A stretch of 64,000 bases of DNA from Endosaccharibacter trunci (GCA_024515975.1 JAMSKV010000002.1:62001-126000); one strand, 5' to 3'; positions 25,777-38,054 are shown, counted from the stretch's first letter. Translations and numbers: made by a program. Notes: generated from the letters alone by a model not told the origin.

Positions 25777-26365
25777 AACATACATTCACGGCGGCCCACC
25801 CCTCCCGCTCCGCCAGCTCCAGCGTCCACAGCGCCTCCCACGGCCCGCCCAGATAGCGCCACAGCCGGATCGCCACGCCCTCCGTCTCGAACGGCACGAA
25901 CCCGGCGCTCAGCCGCTCCAGCAGCGCTCGCGCCACTGCCGGTTCCACTTTGTTCTGCACCGTCACATGCGGACGGAACGGCTGCCGGTCCTGCGGCGTG
26001 AGCCAAGGCGCCCAATCCTCCGCCAGCGCCGCCCGGAGCCGCGCGAGCGCCGGGGAATGCAGCCTGAACCCCACCCCGCGCCCCATCGGGTAGGGCGGCT
26101 CGACCCGGATGGGCGGACGCACCGCCAGCCCGTTCTTGACCAGCCGGTCCAGGCGTTTCTGAATGAGCTCGCGTTCCTCGCCCGGGAGAGCGTGGAACAA
26201 GGAGACGTGAGCCGGCACGACGTTGCGCTCGGGCGGGAAGTGCCGCTCTCTGAGGGTCTGGAACAAACCCTGCGCCGGTTCGGCCAGGGTCAGGGTCAGG
26301 AGCAGCGGTGCGCGGCCGGTCGGCGCGCGATCCGTTACGGTTCCGTCTGCGTGTTGCGTGGTCAT
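25775..26365 (-). CDS. 2H phosphoesterase (2'-5' RNA ligase family)
   Basis: A 196-residue protein of the 2H phosphoesterase superfamily. Its two signature motifs, HVSLFHA (about 53-59) and HVTVQNK (about 134-140), supply the paired catalytic His and Ser/Thr. It belongs to the branch with the RPHVTV form of the second motif. Members hydrolyse or form 2',5' or 2',3'-cyclic phosphodiester bonds in RNA or nucleotides, but the substrate of this clade is unknown. The ATG at 26365 is preceded by a GGGG stretch. It is divergent from the ATP synthase operon, with only 72 nt between the two starts, so the promoters must overlap. Its stop abuts the endolysin pseudogene. Confidence 0.85.
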   Translation of the reverse strand: MTTQHADGTVTDRAPTGRAPLLLTLTLAEPAQGLFQTLRERHFPPERNVVPAHVSLFHALPGEERELIQKRLDRLVKNGLAVRPPIRVEPPYPMGRGVGFRLHSPALARLRAALAEDWAPWLTPQDRQPFRPHVTVQNKVEPAVARALLERLSAGFVPFETEGVAIRLWRYLGGPWEALWTLELAEREGWAAVNVC

Positions 26366-26437
26366 TTACCCCATGGTAGACGCGCCGCAACGATCAGGGC
26401 GGCCAATAATCCGCATGAAGCGAAGGGACGCGCAAGA

Positions 26438-27030
26438 GTGACTCCGGGCAGCACCCCAGCGTTCCAGACCAGCCAGGACGCGGCAAACGTTCCGCCCGGC
26501 GGCGTGGCGCGCCGCTACGCGACCGCGCTCTACGAGCTGGCCGACGAGCGGCGTGCGCTGGACGAGGCCGTCGAGCAGACCGACGCCCTTGCGCGCCTGA
26601 TCGACGAGAGCGCCCCGTTGCGGGCCGTGCTATCCAATCCGGTGCTCGACAACCAGGCCGCGAAGGCGGTCGACGCGGTTCTCGCCGGGCAGGGTTTCGG
26701 CGAACTCCTGCGCCGCTTCGCCGCCGTGGTGGTGGCCAACCGTCGCCAGAGCCATCTGCGTGAGATCCTGCGCGCCTTCGCCGCCATGGTCGCGGAACGA
26801 CGCGGCATCGTGGTGGCCAGCGTCGCCAGCGCCCATCCGCTGTCCGACCTCCAGCGCACCCAGCTTCAGGCGCGCCTGGCCGAAGCCGGCTATGGCCGCG
26901 TCAACATTCAGGAGCGGGTCGATCCCGCTCTGCTCGGCGGACTGGTCGTGCGCGTCGGCGCGCGGCTCTACGACGCCAGCCTCAAATCCCGCCTCGCACG
27001 CCTGCAGTACGCCATGAAGGGAGCCGCGTG

Positions 27031-27031
<1 letters not shown>
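26438..27031 (+). CDS. atpH: ATP synthase F1 subunit delta
   Basis: The delta subunit joins the F1 head to the peripheral stalk of ATP synthase. The 197-residue protein has the family N-terminal pattern [15 protein letters not shown] (about 22-36), followed by the helical domain with [10 protein letters not shown] and [14 protein letters not shown], and the C-terminal region [20 protein letters not shown], which is diagnostic. The GTG at 26438 has GAAGGGA about 10 nt upstream. It heads atpHAGDC. Its stop shares one base with the atpA ATG (TGATG), so the two are translationally coupled. The F0 genes are not in the window, as usual for alphaproteobacteria, where F0 and F1 operons are apart. Confidence 0.96.
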
Positions 27032-28566
<1,535 letters not shown>

Positions 28567-28573
28567 GGGCTCG

Positions 28574-29455
28574 ATGCCGTCGCTGAAGGACCTCAAGGCC
28601 CGGATCACGAGCGTCAAGTCGACGCGCAAGATCACCAGCGCCATGAAGATGGTCGCGGCCGCCAAGCTGCGCCGCGCGCAGACGCGTGCGGAAGCGGCCC
28701 GCCCCTATGCGGAGGCCATGCAGCGCATGCTGGCCGAGCTCGCCTGCAACATGGCGGACCGCGACGGCGCGCCCAAGCTGCTGGCCGGCAACGGGAAGGA
28801 CCGCACGCACCTGATCGTGTCCGTCACCAGCGATCGCGGTCTGGCTGGCGGCTTCAATTCCAATATCGGCCGCGCCACCCGCCGGCTGATCCAGCGCCTC
28901 CAGGGCGAGGGCAAGACGGTCCGTCTGCTGCCCGTCGGCCGCAAGGGCGCCGACTTCCTGCAGCGCGAGTTCCGCGGCGACATCGTCGATCGCATCCCGG
29001 GCTCGGCCGGCAAGGACGTGGCCTTCGCCGCGGTGCAGGAGCTCGCCGACCGCATCACGGCCATGGTGGAGCGCGACGAGGTCGACGTGGTGACGCTGGT
29101 GTTCAACCGCTTCAACAACGTCATGTCGCAGACGCCCACCGAGCTGCAGCTCGTGCCGCTGGCGCTGCCGTCCAACGACAACGAGAAGGGCGACAGCGAC
29201 GCGTCCTACGAGTTCGAGCCGGACGAGGAAACCATTCTGGCCCGGCTGCTGCCGCGCAACCTGGCGATCCAGCTCTACCGCGCGATGCTGGAAAGCGCCG
29301 CGGGCGAGCAGGGCGCGCGCATGACCGCCATGGACAGCGCGACGCGAAACGCCGGCAAGGCGATCGACCGTCTGACGCAGACCTACAACCGCACCCGCCA
29401 GGCCAACATCACCAAGGAACTCATCGAGATCATCTCCGGCGCCGAAGCCGTTTGA
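28574..29455 (+). CDS. atpG: ATP synthase F1 subunit gamma
   Basis: The central rotor stalk of F1. The 293-residue protein begins MPSLKDLKARITSVKSTRKI, with KITSAMKMVAAAKLRRAQ directly after, the conserved N-terminal coiled coil. It has VTSDRGLAGGFNSNI near 85-100. The C-terminal coiled-coil helix has TAMDSATRNAGKAID and RTRQANITKELIEI, both strongly conserved. It starts 7 nt after atpA with GAGGG as ribosome site and precedes atpD by 24 nt. The insertion around 205-225 (acidic, SNDNEKGDSD to EPDEE) is typical of alphaproteobacterial gamma subunits. Confidence 0.97.
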   Translation: MPSLKDLKARITSVKSTRKITSAMKMVAAAKLRRAQTRAEAARPYAEAMQRMLAELACNMADRDGAPKLLAGNGKDRTHLIVSVTSDRGLAGGFNSNIGRATRRLIQRLQGEGKTVRLLPVGRKGADFLQREFRGDIVDRIPGSAGKDVAFAAVQELADRITAMVERDEVDVVTLVFNRFNNVMSQTPTELQLVPLALPSNDNEKGDSDASYEFEPDEETILARLLPRNLAIQLYRAMLESAAGEQGARMTAMDSATRNAGKAIDRLTQTYNRTRQANITKELIEIISGAEAV

Positions 29456-30943
<1,488 letters not shown>

Positions 30944-30947
30944 TCGC

Positions 30948-31367
30948 ATGCCGATCGACGTCGAGATCGTCAGCCCCGAGAAGCGCTTGCTGAGCCGCGC
31001 CGTCGAGATGGTGGTGATGCCGGGTTCGGAAGGCGATCTCGCGGCGATGCAGGATCACGCGCCGACCATCGTGCTGCTGCGCGGCGGCGTGGTCTCGCTG
31101 TATGACACCCAGAACGTGACCGGCCCGGCCGACGAGCGCTTCTTCGTGGCCGGCGGCTTCGCCGAGATCACGGGCAGCCGCTGCACCATCCTGGCCGACT
31201 CGGCGACCCCGGTCGCGGAACTGTCGCGCGCCGAAGGCGAAACCCGCCTCCGCGATGCGGAGACCGCCTACGATGACGCCGATAAGTCCGATGTGCCGGC
31301 GCTGGAGCCGCTTCTGGAACGCATCCAGTCGGCCCGCGCCCAGATCGAGACCGCCGAAGCGAACTAG
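30948..31367 (+). CDS. atpC: ATP synthase F1 subunit epsilon
   Basis: The epsilon subunit couples rotation to the c-ring and inhibits ATP hydrolysis. The 139-residue protein begins with the beta-sandwich domain VEIVSPEKRLLS, has MPGSEGDLAAMQDHAPTI near 25-42 and FFVAGGFAEI near 66, and ends with a helical stretch. It starts 4 nt after atpD and closes the operon, followed by a clear terminator. Family length and motifs are normal. Confidence 0.96.
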   Translation: MPIDVEIVSPEKRLLSRAVEMVVMPGSEGDLAAMQDHAPTIVLLRGGVVSLYDTQNVTGPADERFFVAGGFAEITGSRCTILADSATPVAELSRAEGETRLRDAETAYDDADKSDVPALEPLLERIQSARAQIETAEAN

Positions 31368-31389
31368 GCGGGCCGACGCGCTCCGCCTG

Positions 31390-31423
31390 GGCGACCGCAC
31401 GGTTTCGGCCGCGGTCGCCTTTT
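31390..31423 (+). terminator. Rho-independent terminator after atpC
   Basis: Perfect 9-bp stem GGCGACCGC (31390-31398) / GCGGTCGCC (31411-31419) with a 12-nt loop and TTTT, 23 nt past the atpC stop. A second, imperfect hairpin (CTTCGCTTC / GAAGCGAAG) lies about 20-60 nt further on. Confidence 0.88.
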
Positions 31424-31664
31424 GCATGTTCGGCCTTCGCTTCATCGGCAAACGCCATTCTCTGACGAAGCGAAAGTGGCCGGTCGAACTCTCCCCGCCG
31501 GACGCAAACCGTGACGTCCTCGGTGTCGACCGTCGGCTTGATTGCCGGAGCATGGCGCCCAATTGCGGCTGGCTCCGTCCATGTCCGGCTCGGCAAGCAG
31601 CAGGCGCGGGGCAGGGCAACATGCCGGGACATCCGATTGGGGTGCCGGCCGATGCCGTTCCGTG

Positions 31665-32750
31665 TCAGTCCAGCCCGAGCAGACGGATCAGCCCGCCGCC
31701 CAGCAGCCCCAGGCACAACAGGGAGAGGGTGACCACCGCCGTCACGCGTCCCCCGGCACGGGCGGCGACACGCAGGTCGGTGCCGAGCCCCAGGGCCGCC
31801 ATCGAGATCACGGTCAGAGTTCCGGCAGCCTCGGCGGCAGGGTGCAGAAGGGCGGCGGGGACCAGCCCTGCCGAGCGCAGGGCGGCCAGACCCAAAAAGC
31901 CGAGAATGAACCAAGGTACCAGACGAAAGAGAGGCAGGCGTCCCGGCTTCGGACGATCGCCGGGGGCGGGTTCGTTGCGTGTCGGGCGGCTCAGCAGCGT
32001 GATGCCCAGCACCACGGGCCCCAGCATCAGCACCCGCATCAGCTTCACCAGTGTCCCGATCTGCACGGCGATGGCCCCGGCCGGCGCCGTCGCGGCCAGG
32101 ACCTGCGGCACGGCATACACCGTCAGTCCGGCCAGGGCGCCGTATTGCAGCCGGCTCAGCTGCAGCAGCGGGACCAGGATGGGCAACCCCAGCACCAGCA
32201 GGACGCCGAACAGGGCGGTGAAGGCGATCGACGCCGCGACCTCCTCCGCCTCCGCGCCGATGGCCGGCGCCACCGCGGCGATGGCGGAATTGCCGCAAAT
32301 GGCGTTGCCGCAGGCGACCAGCGTGGCCATGCGATGCGGCAGTCCGAACAAGCGGCCGATCGCGTAGCCGCAGGCGATCGCCAGCGCCACGACCCCGGCG
32401 ATGCCGAGCAGCAGTGCCGGCCCGGCCGCCAGAACGGTCTTGGCGCTGACGGACGCGCCGAGCAGCACCACCGCGATCTCCAGCAGGATCTTGCCGCTGA
32501 AGTGGATCCCCGGCGTCCAGACGCCGCCAGGCATCCAGCCCGTGCGGATCGCGGCGCCGATCAGGATCGCCAGGACCAGTGGCTCCAGCCACGCGGCGCC
32601 GAACAGCTTCCGTTCGATCGCGGCAAGAAGAACGGCCAGGAAGGTGACGGACAAGGATAGTCCGAGCCCCGGTAGGATCCGCCCGGCCCATGCCCAACCG
32701 GGCCCGGCAAGTCCGATACGTCTTGTGGGCAGGATCGCCGTGGCAGTCAT
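31665..32750 (-). CDS. YeiH/UPF0324 family membrane protein
   Basis: A 361-residue integral membrane protein with about ten or eleven hydrophobic segments. It belongs to the YeiH (UPF0324, Cons_hypoth698) family, recognised by ILLEIAVVLLGASVSAKTVL near 90, and ACGNAICGNSAIAAVAPAIG near 145-165, whose Gly/Asn-rich motif is the family hallmark. Members are presumed transporters of unknown or debated substrate; sulfonate and sulfite roles have been proposed. The ATG at 32750 is preferred because AAGGA lies about 8 nt upstream, while the ATG at 32765 precedes that site. It is divergent from a LysR gene across about 100 nt, the same pairing as yeiH-yeiE in enterobacteria, which suggests direct control. 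Confidence 0.86.
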   Translation of the reverse strand: MTATAILPTRRIGLAGPGWAWAGRILPGLGLSLSVTFLAVLLAAIERKLFGAAWLEPLVLAILIGAAIRTGWMPGGVWTPGIHFSGKILLEIAVVLLGASVSAKTVLAAGPALLLGIAGVVALAIACGYAIGRLFGLPHRMATLVACGNAICGNSAIAAVAPAIGAEAEEVAASIAFTALFGVLLVLGLPILVPLLQLSRLQYGALAGLTVYAVPQVLAATAPAGAIAVQIGTLVKLMRVLMLGPVVLGITLLSRPTRNEPAPGDRPKPGRLPLFRLVPWFILGFLGLAALRSAGLVPAALLHPAAEAAGTLTVISMAALGLGTDLRVAARAGGRVTAVVTLSLLCLGLLGGGLIRLLGLD

Positions 32751-32849
32751 GAGCACGTCCTTCATCGACTGACCGAAGGATCGGCCCGCTCGACCATTGC
32801 TTCCAACGGATTGTTTTGGTCAGAATGATCTGAATAAAGGATCGGTCGG

Positions 32850-33779
32850 ATGACGTTGGAGCAGCTCCGGATCTTCCTGGCCGTGGCAGAGCGTCAGCAT
32901 GTGACCGAGGCGGCGCGCGCTCTGAACCTGACCCAGTCCGCCGTCAGCAATGCCGTTGCGGCGCTGGAGGAACGGCACGCGGTTCGTCTGTTCGACCGCG
33001 TCGGGCGCGGCATCGTCCTGAACGAGAACGGGCGGGCATTCTTGCCCGAGGCCAGGGCGGTGATGGACCGCGCCGCTTTGGCCGAAGCGGTTCTGCACGA
33101 TCTCGGCGGGCTGCGGCGGGGAAGGCTGCGGCTTTGCGCCAGCCAGACCATCGCCGGCTATTGGTTGCCGGAGCGTCTGGCGCGCTTCCATGCCGCCTAT
33201 CCCGCGGTGGAGCTCGATGTCAGCGTCGGCAACACCCACGAGGTGGCGCAGGCGGTGCTGGAGGGCGGCTGCGAGATCGGCTTCGTCGAGGGCGCCGTCG
33301 ACCATGCCGGTCTGGAGCTTCTGGAGATCGGCCGCGACCGGCTTCTGATCCTGTGCCGCCCGTCGCATCCCTGGGCGCGTCTCGCCTCCCTGACCGCAGC
33401 CGATCTGTCCGACGCCGCCTGGATCATGCGCGAGGCGGGATCGGGCACGCGTTCGAGCCTGGAAGCGGCGATGGCGGAGGCCGGCTGCGACCCGGCCGGC
33501 TTGCCTGTGAGCCTTGTTCTGCCATCCAACGAAGCGGTGCTCAGTGCCGTGCAGGCTGGCAACGGCGTCGCGGCCTTGTCGCAATATGTGGCGGGCGCCG
33601 CCCTGGCGGCCGGGCTGGTGACCGCACTGCCGTTTGATCTGCCGGCGCGGCCGTTCCATGCGCTGCGGCACCGGGACCGCTTTCGCACCCGGGCCGTGGA
33701 AGCGTTCGTGCAGCTGCTGCCAGACGGAGCGGCGCCGGCCGAGCCGCTCATTTCCCGCGACGGAACCGCCCGACGCTGA
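32850..33779 (+). CDS. LysR family transcriptional regulator (YeiE-like)
   Basis: A 309-residue LysR-type regulator. The N-terminal winged helix-turn-helix is clear (MTLEQLRIFLAVAERQHVTE, then AARALNLTQSAVSNAVAALE, about 21-40). The C-terminal effector domain includes GRLRLCASQTIAGYWLPERL near 90-109 and REAGSGTRSSLEAA near 195-208, features of the YeiE/CysB-like branch. The ATG has AAGGA 8 nt upstream. It is divergent from the YeiH-type gene and probably activates or represses it. The 3' end overlaps the convergent MFS gene by 32 nt, so no terminator can separate them. The inducer cannot be deduced. Confidence 0.9.
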   Translation: MTLEQLRIFLAVAERQHVTEAARALNLTQSAVSNAVAALEERHAVRLFDRVGRGIVLNENGRAFLPEARAVMDRAALAEAVLHDLGGLRRGRLRLCASQTIAGYWLPERLARFHAAYPAVELDVSVGNTHEVAQAVLEGGCEIGFVEGAVDHAGLELLEIGRDRLLILCRPSHPWARLASLTAADLSDAAWIMREAGSGTRSSLEAAMAEAGCDPAGLPVSLVLPSNEAVLSAVQAGNGVAALSQYVAGAALAAGLVTALPFDLPARPFHALRHRDRFRTRAVEAFVQLLPDGAAPAEPLISRDGTARR

Positions 33780-35112
33780 AAAGGCCGGCGAGCACCGAAA
33801 GGGCCGCGCAGGCTAGCATCTCGATGCGTTCGCCACCCTGCGGCAGGACGCGGAAGCCGATCGCGGCCAGGGTGGCGCCGGAGGTCTGGCCGAACAGACG
33901 GGCGGTCGCCAGCATGCCACCGGCGGCGCCTGCCCGGTTGCGCGGCGCCGTGCCCAGCATGACGCGGTTGTTGGGCGCCTGGAACAGGCCGAATCCCGCG
34001 CCGCAGATCATCATTCGCCAGGCGATCGCCAGCGGAGCGGCAGTCGCCGGCAGCAGCGCCAGAAGCACGAAGCCGGCCGCCAGAACGCCCATGCCGACGC
34101 CCCCCAGCAGGGCCGGGGCGATCCGTTCGGTGAGGCGCCCCGCGATGGGTGCGATCACGGCGATCGCCGCCGGCCAGGCCGTCATCAGCAGGCCGGTTTG
34201 GACCTGGCCCATATGCAGCCCGTCCTCGAAACGGAACGGCAGCGCGAGAAAGGCCAGCGCATAGGCGCCGAACGCGCAGATCGAGGCGCAGATGGACAGA
34301 GCAAAGACAGGGATCCGCATCAGATCGACCGGCATCAGCGGCCGTTCCAGTCTTGCGGCCCGCCGGATGCCGAACGCGCCGACGCCGATCGCCACGGCCA
34401 GAACCAGCCCGCCCGTCCACAGCGCGCCGCCGCCATGGGTGAGCATGTCGATGCCGACGAAGAACAGCCCGAAGCAGAGCATGTTCGACACCGCGCCGAT
34501 CCGGTCGAGCGGTCCCCCGGAGAGTTCCGAAAGCGGCAGGAAACGCCGCGCCAGCCAAAGATTCGCCAGACCGATCGGCACGTTCACCGCGAACAGCCAC
34601 TCCCAGTTTGCGATCGCCAGGACGGAAGCGGCGACGCTGGGGCCGACCGCCGCGGCGAGGCTGACGACGAGGGCGAGCAACCCGACCCCGCGTCCCAGCA
34701 GAGCGAGCGGCCAGACATGGCGCACCAGCGCGCCGCTGACGCTCATCAGCCCGGCGGCGCCCAGCCCCTGCACGAGCCGCGCCGCCACCAGCAGCGGCAG
34801 ACTGCCGGACAGGGCGCAGAACAGGGAGCCTGCGACGAACAGGCCGAGGCCGGCGCCATAGACGCGGCGGTAGCCGATCTTCTCGCCCAAAGACGCAAGG
34901 GGCAGGATCGTGGCGACCAGAACGAGCTGGTAGGCATTGACCACCCAGACCGCTTCGGCCGGCGTCGCCTTCAGTTCCCGGGCGATCGTCGGCAGCGCGA
35001 TATTGGCCACGGACGCATCCAGAACGGCCATGATGGTGCCAAGCAGGATCGCCAGCATGCCCCAGAAGCGCAGCCCGGCAGGCAGGCCGTCCTTATGGAT
35101 GCCGGACTGCAT
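33748..35112 (-). CDS. MFS drug-type exporter (DHA2/EmrB-QacA family)
   Basis: A 454-residue major facilitator protein with about 14 transmembrane segments. Typical DHA2 signatures are present: LDASVANIALPTIARELKAT after helix 1 (motif D1), VNAYQLVLVATILPLASLGE, GYRRVYGAGL (motif A) and ARLVQGLGAAGLMS (motif B). It likely exports small molecules or drugs by proton antiport. The substrate is unknown. The ATG at 35112 has GGAG 7-8 nt upstream. It is transcribed alone, convergent with and overlapping the LysR gene by 32 nt. No periplasmic EmrA-like partner is encoded nearby. Confidence 0.88.
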   Translation of the reverse strand: MQSGIHKDGLPAGLRFWGMLAILLGTIMAVLDASVANIALPTIARELKATPAEAVWVVNAYQLVLVATILPLASLGEKIGYRRVYGAGLGLFVAGSLFCALSGSLPLLVAARLVQGLGAAGLMSVSGALVRHVWPLALLGRGVGLLALVVSLAAAVGPSVAASVLAIANWEWLFAVNVPIGLANLWLARRFLPLSELSGGPLDRIGAVSNMLCFGLFFVGIDMLTHGGGALWTGGLVLAVAIGVGAFGIRRAARLERPLMPVDLMRIPVFALSICASICAFGAYALAFLALPFRFEDGLHMGQVQTGLLMTAWPAAIAVIAPIAGRLTERIAPALLGGVGMGVLAAGFVLLALLPATAAPLAIAWRMMICGAGFGLFQAPNNRVMLGTAPRNRAGAAGGMLATARLFGQTSGATLAAIGFRVLPQGGERIEMLACAALSVLAGLFSVGRFRRGK

Positions 35113-35358
35113 ATTTCTCTCCGGTGGGATGGACGTGTCCGCGCAATGCCGCCGCGAAGCCCTGCGTTGCGTCGTCCGGCAAACCGCACCGGGCGGATGA
35201 CGCCCTGTGCGTAACAGCGCTACGGACAGGGCGCTCGTGCTCGAAAAGCCAGCAACCGCCGAGGCCGCGCGGAGACGATCCCGCCGCCCCGAGACCGCCC
35301 GTGCAGTCGTGCTCTGCCTCGCGGGAGCCCCCTCGGAATGGCCGCGTCGACGCCAGGC

Positions 35359-35823
35359 TCAGCCGCGCCCGCGATAGGGGGGCACGCCCTGGTCCGGCAC
35401 CCAGACGTTCTCCGGCGGGGTGCCGGTCTGCCAGAACACGTCGATCGGGATGCCGCCGCGCGGATACCAATAGGCGCCGATGCGCAGCCAGACCGGATCG
35501 AGCAGATCGACCAGCGTGGAGGCGACCCGCACGGAGCAGTCCTCGTGGAAAGCACCGTGGTTCCGGAACGAGGTTAGGAACAGCTTGAGCGACTTGCTCT
35601 CCACGATCCAGTCGCGCGGGACGTAGTCGATCACCAGATGGGCGAAATCGGGCTGGCCGGTGACCGGGCAGAGCGAGGTGAACTCCGGGGCGGTAAAGCG
35701 CACCAGATACTGCCGTCCCTTGTGCGGCGCAGGCACGCGCTCCAGCACCGCCTGTTCCGGGCTCGCGGGCGTTTCCGTATGCCGCCCCAACTGCGTCAGG
35801 GCCGAAGAACCATCGTCACTCAT
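35359..35823 (-). CDS. queF: NADPH-dependent 7-cyano-7-deazaguanine (preQ0) reductase
   Basis: Reduces the nitrile preQ0 to preQ1 using NADPH, the last free-base step of queuosine synthesis. The 154-residue protein is the short, unimodular type. The catalytic Cys is in [14 protein letters not shown] (near 50-63), and [20 protein letters not shown] (near 78-97) is the QueF signature with the substrate-binding Glu and Phe residues. The ATG has GAGG 7 nt upstream. It lies 50 nt downstream of queD and probably ends the que operon, giving the enzyme set from 6-carboxytetrahydropterin to preQ1 in one transcript. Confidence 0.96.
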   Translation of the reverse strand: MSDDGSSALTQLGRHTETPASPEQAVLERVPAPHKGRQYLVRFTAPEFTSLCPVTGQPDFAHLVIDYVPRDWIVESKSLKLFLTSFRNHGAFHEDCSVRVASTLVDLLDPVWLRIGAYWYPRGGIPIDVFWQTGTPPENVWVPDQGVPPYRGRG

Positions 35824-35873
35824 CGTTCAACCTCGACCTGTAAAAACACTCGGGGGTCCAGGGAGCCCAGCGA

Positions 35874-36386
35874 TCAACTGATGCTCATATCCGCCCGCAT
35901 CCACCACCCGTCGCGGCAAGGCAGCAAGGCGTCCGCCCCCTCCGCCGTGACCGACACCGCGTTGGTGGGCGTTTCCTCGATGGACAATTCGGCGCAGCGC
36001 AGCAGGTCGCCGTCGTCGTGCAGGATCGCCGAAAGCTTGCTCCAGAGCAGGCAGCACATCAGCTCGGTGGTGGGATCGCCCGGCGTCACCACGATGCGGG
36101 CCGCGCGCTCGGGCTCATGGGCGCGGAACCAGCCGAGGAGCGGGTCGGCATCCGAAAGCTGCAAGGCGTGATCGAGCCGTTCGTCGACGAAGCGGTGCCA
36201 GCGTCCCTTGGCGCGCTCGAACGACACCACCATGTTGCCGTGCCCGTCGAGCGGGCGCCGGTCGTTCGCCACCAGACGCACGCGGACGAACTCGTTGTGG
36301 CCGTGCGGCAGGGCACAGCTCTCCGAGGCACCGCCGATCAGACGATGGCCCATGGAGAAGCGGCGCGTGAAGCGCAGCTCAAGCAT
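35874..36386 (-). CDS. queD: 6-carboxy-5,6,7,8-tetrahydropterin synthase
   Basis: Converts dihydroneopterin triphosphate to 6-carboxytetrahydropterin. The 170-residue protein starts [16 protein letters not shown]. The catalytic Cys and zinc-binding His residues are in [12 protein letters not shown] near 23-34 and in the earlier GHRL. A longer-than-usual C-terminal half includes [20 protein letters not shown]. The ATG at 36386 lies inside the 3' end of queC with an 8-nt overlap and no ribosome site of its own, so it is probably translated by coupling. An upstream reading frame extension is antisense-like noise over queC. The somewhat longer length leaves open a QueD2 or other paralogue role, but the operon settles it. 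Confidence 0.9.
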   Translation of the reverse strand: MLELRFTRRFSMGHRLIGGASESCALPHGHNEFVRVRLVANDRRPLDGHGNMVVSFERAKGRWHRFVDERLDHALQLSDADPLLGWFRAHEPERAARIVVTPGDPTTELMCCLLWSKLSAILHDDGDLLRCAELSIEETPTNAVSVTAEGADALLPCRDGWWMRADMSIS

Positions 36387-37140
36387 CGGAGACGGGGGCC
36401 GCCGGCAGGGTGCGCGCGGGTCCGCGCTCGGCGCGATACTGCTCCCAGCCGCGACGACGGATCTCGCAGGCCGGGCATTCGCCGCAGCCTCGGCCCCAGT
36501 CATGCGCATGGGTGCGGTCGCCGAGATAGCAGCTATGGCTGTCGTCGCGGATCAGACCGACCAGATCGTCGCCGCCGAGCTGTTCCGCCAGACGCCAGGT
36601 GGCGGCCTTGTCCAGCCACATCAGCGGCGTGTGCAGCACGAACCGGCTGTCCATCCCGAGATTGAGCGTGGCCTGGAGCGATTTGATGGTGTCGTCCCGG
36701 CAGTCCGGGTAGCCGGAATAATCGGTCTCGCACATGCCGCCGACGATGTGCTTCAGCCCGCGGCGCGTCGCCAGGGCGGCAGCGAAGGTCAGGAACAGGA
36801 TGTTGCGGCCGGGCACGAAGGTGTTGGGGAGCCCGCCTTCGGAGAAGGCGATGGCGGCCTCGCGGGTCAGCGCGGTGTCGGAGAGCTGGCCGAGCACCGG
36901 CAGATCGAGCGTGTGGTCCGGGCCGAGACGGTCGGTCCAGAGCGTCCGACGCGCCACCATGCCGGCCCGCAGCGTGTCCCTGCAGGCGAGTTCGACGCTG
37001 TGACGCTGCCCGTAATCGAAGCCCAGCGTTTCCACGCTGTCGAACCGGTCAAGCGCCCATGCCAGGCAGGTCGCCGAATCCTGGCCGCCGGAAAACAGCA
37101 CGAGCGCCCCGCCGGGCTGGATCGTCATGTCGGTGCTCAT
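36379..37140 (-). CDS. queC: 7-cyano-7-deazaguanine synthase
   Basis: Converts 7-carboxy-7-deazaguanine to preQ0 using ATP and ammonia. The 253-residue protein has the ATP pyrophosphatase loop [15 protein letters not shown] near 14-28 and the [10 protein letters not shown] segment near 43-52. It also has [16 protein letters not shown] and [12 protein letters not shown]. The C-terminal zinc cluster has Cys in [12 protein letters not shown]. The ATG shares one base with the queE stop codon (TGATG). Sequence and length are normal. It is the middle gene of queE-queC-queD-queF. Confidence 0.97.
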   Translation of the reverse strand: MSTDMTIQPGGALVLFSGGQDSATCLAWALDRFDSVETLGFDYGQRHSVELACRDTLRAGMVARRTLWTDRLGPDHTLDLPVLGQLSDTALTREAAIAFSEGGLPNTFVPGRNILFLTFAAALATRRGLKHIVGGMCETDYSGYPDCRDDTIKSLQATLNLGMDSRFVLHTPLMWLDKAATWRLAEQLGGDDLVGLIRDDSHSCYLGDRTHAHDWGRGCGECPACEIRRRGWEQYRAERGPARTLPAAPVSDA

Positions 37141-37781
37141 CAGGGAATTCCCAGCAGCTTGTGGGTCTGCAGGCTGAGACGCCAGCGCGGATGGGCCAGG
37201 CAGTAGCGGATCGCCGCCTGCGTGTTGGCCGCCTGCTCCGGCCCGTCCATCGGCTGGAGAAAGAAATGCGCGAAATCGAGCCCGGTCATGTCGGCGGGAT
37301 CGATCCCGGCCTGCGGAAACACGAGCTTCAGCTCGGACCCGCTGCGCTGCCGGAGCGGATTGCCCGCCTTGGGGCTCACGCAGATCCAGTCGATGCCGCC
37401 GGGCGCGGGAAGGGTGCCGTTGGTTTCCACCGCGACTTCGAAGCCGCGCGCATGCATCGCCGCCAGCAGGGAGGCGTCGAGCTGAAGCAGCGGCTCGCCG
37501 CCGGTGAACACCACGTAGCGATGGGCGTGGTTCTCGGGCCAGAGCGCGGCGATGGCGTCCGCCAGCGCTTCGCTGTCGTCGAAACGGCCGCCGCCCTCGC
37601 CGTCCATGCCGACGAAATCGGTGTCGCAGAAGCGGCAGGCGGCATCCGCGCGATCCTCCTCGCGCCCGGACCACAGGTTGCAGCCGGCAAACCGGCAGAA
37701 CACCGAGGCCCGGCCAGCCTGCGCCCCCTCGCCCTGGAGGGTCGCGAACATCTCCTTCACCGCATATGCCATCGCCGTCAT
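37140..37781 (-). CDS. queE: 7-carboxy-7-deazaguanine synthase (radical SAM)
   Basis: Catalyses radical ring contraction of 6-carboxytetrahydropterin to 7-carboxy-7-deazaguanine. The 213-residue protein has an atypical cluster motif CNLWSG to CRFC, a CX14CX2C spacing in place of the standard CX3CX2C, as known for the Burkholderia-type Que[15 protein letters not shown] at the start is conserved. [10 protein letters not shown] near 85 is the radical SAM GGE-type motif and VETNGT follows. The ATG at 37781 or 37772 are both possible. Neither has a clear ribosome site, and further upstream codons run into an intergenic repeat. It heads the que operon. Confidence 0.93.
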   Translation of the reverse strand: MTAMAYAVKEMFATLQGEGAQAGRASVFCRFAGCNLWSGREEDRADAACRFCDTDFVGMDGEGGGRFDDSEALADAIAALWPENHAHRYVVFTGGEPLLQLDASLLAAMHARGFEVAVETNGTLPAPGGIDWICVSPKAGNPLRQRSGSELKLVFPQAGIDPADMTGLDFAHFFLQPMDGPEQAANTQAAIRYCLAHPRWRLSLQTHKLLGIP

Positions 37782-37887
37782 GTCGAGCACGGCGGCGGTT
37801 TTCGCAACCCCTTCGTTCCGGGGGGCGGCGCTTCGCGCGCGGCATGGCGGCTGGCCCGGCCCCGGATGGATGAAGAAGATCAGGTGT

Positions 37888-37990
37888 CCTCTTTTCTGAA
37901 GAAAAGGAAGCAACAAGACTCTTGTCCGTTGGTTCGAATTTCGCGGCGGGCACGGAGTTAGGACGAGCGTTCTTCCTTTCGAAGAGGAAC
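37888..37990 (-). repeat. Triple-hairpin intergenic repeat, copy 3 (inverted)
   Basis: Reads on the minus strand. It has 5' hairpin GTTCCTC/GAAGGAAGAAC, a central block ending CGAACCAACGGACAAG, then AGTCTTGTTGCTTCC and a 3' hairpin ending CAGAAAAGAGG. The left arm of the central hairpin has diverged. It lies between the divergent queE and nucleoside permease genes. Confidence 0.65.
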
Positions 37991-38054
37991 GCTTTCTTAT
38001 CCGGTTCGGCACGGATCGTGCAGGTCACCGGCGCGCCATTCTCCGGAGCCGCCC

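Noticed and set aside
37782-37887. Possible preQ1 riboswitch before queE
   Set aside because: Neither the preQ1-I nor the preQ1-II conserved blocks could be found in the leader.
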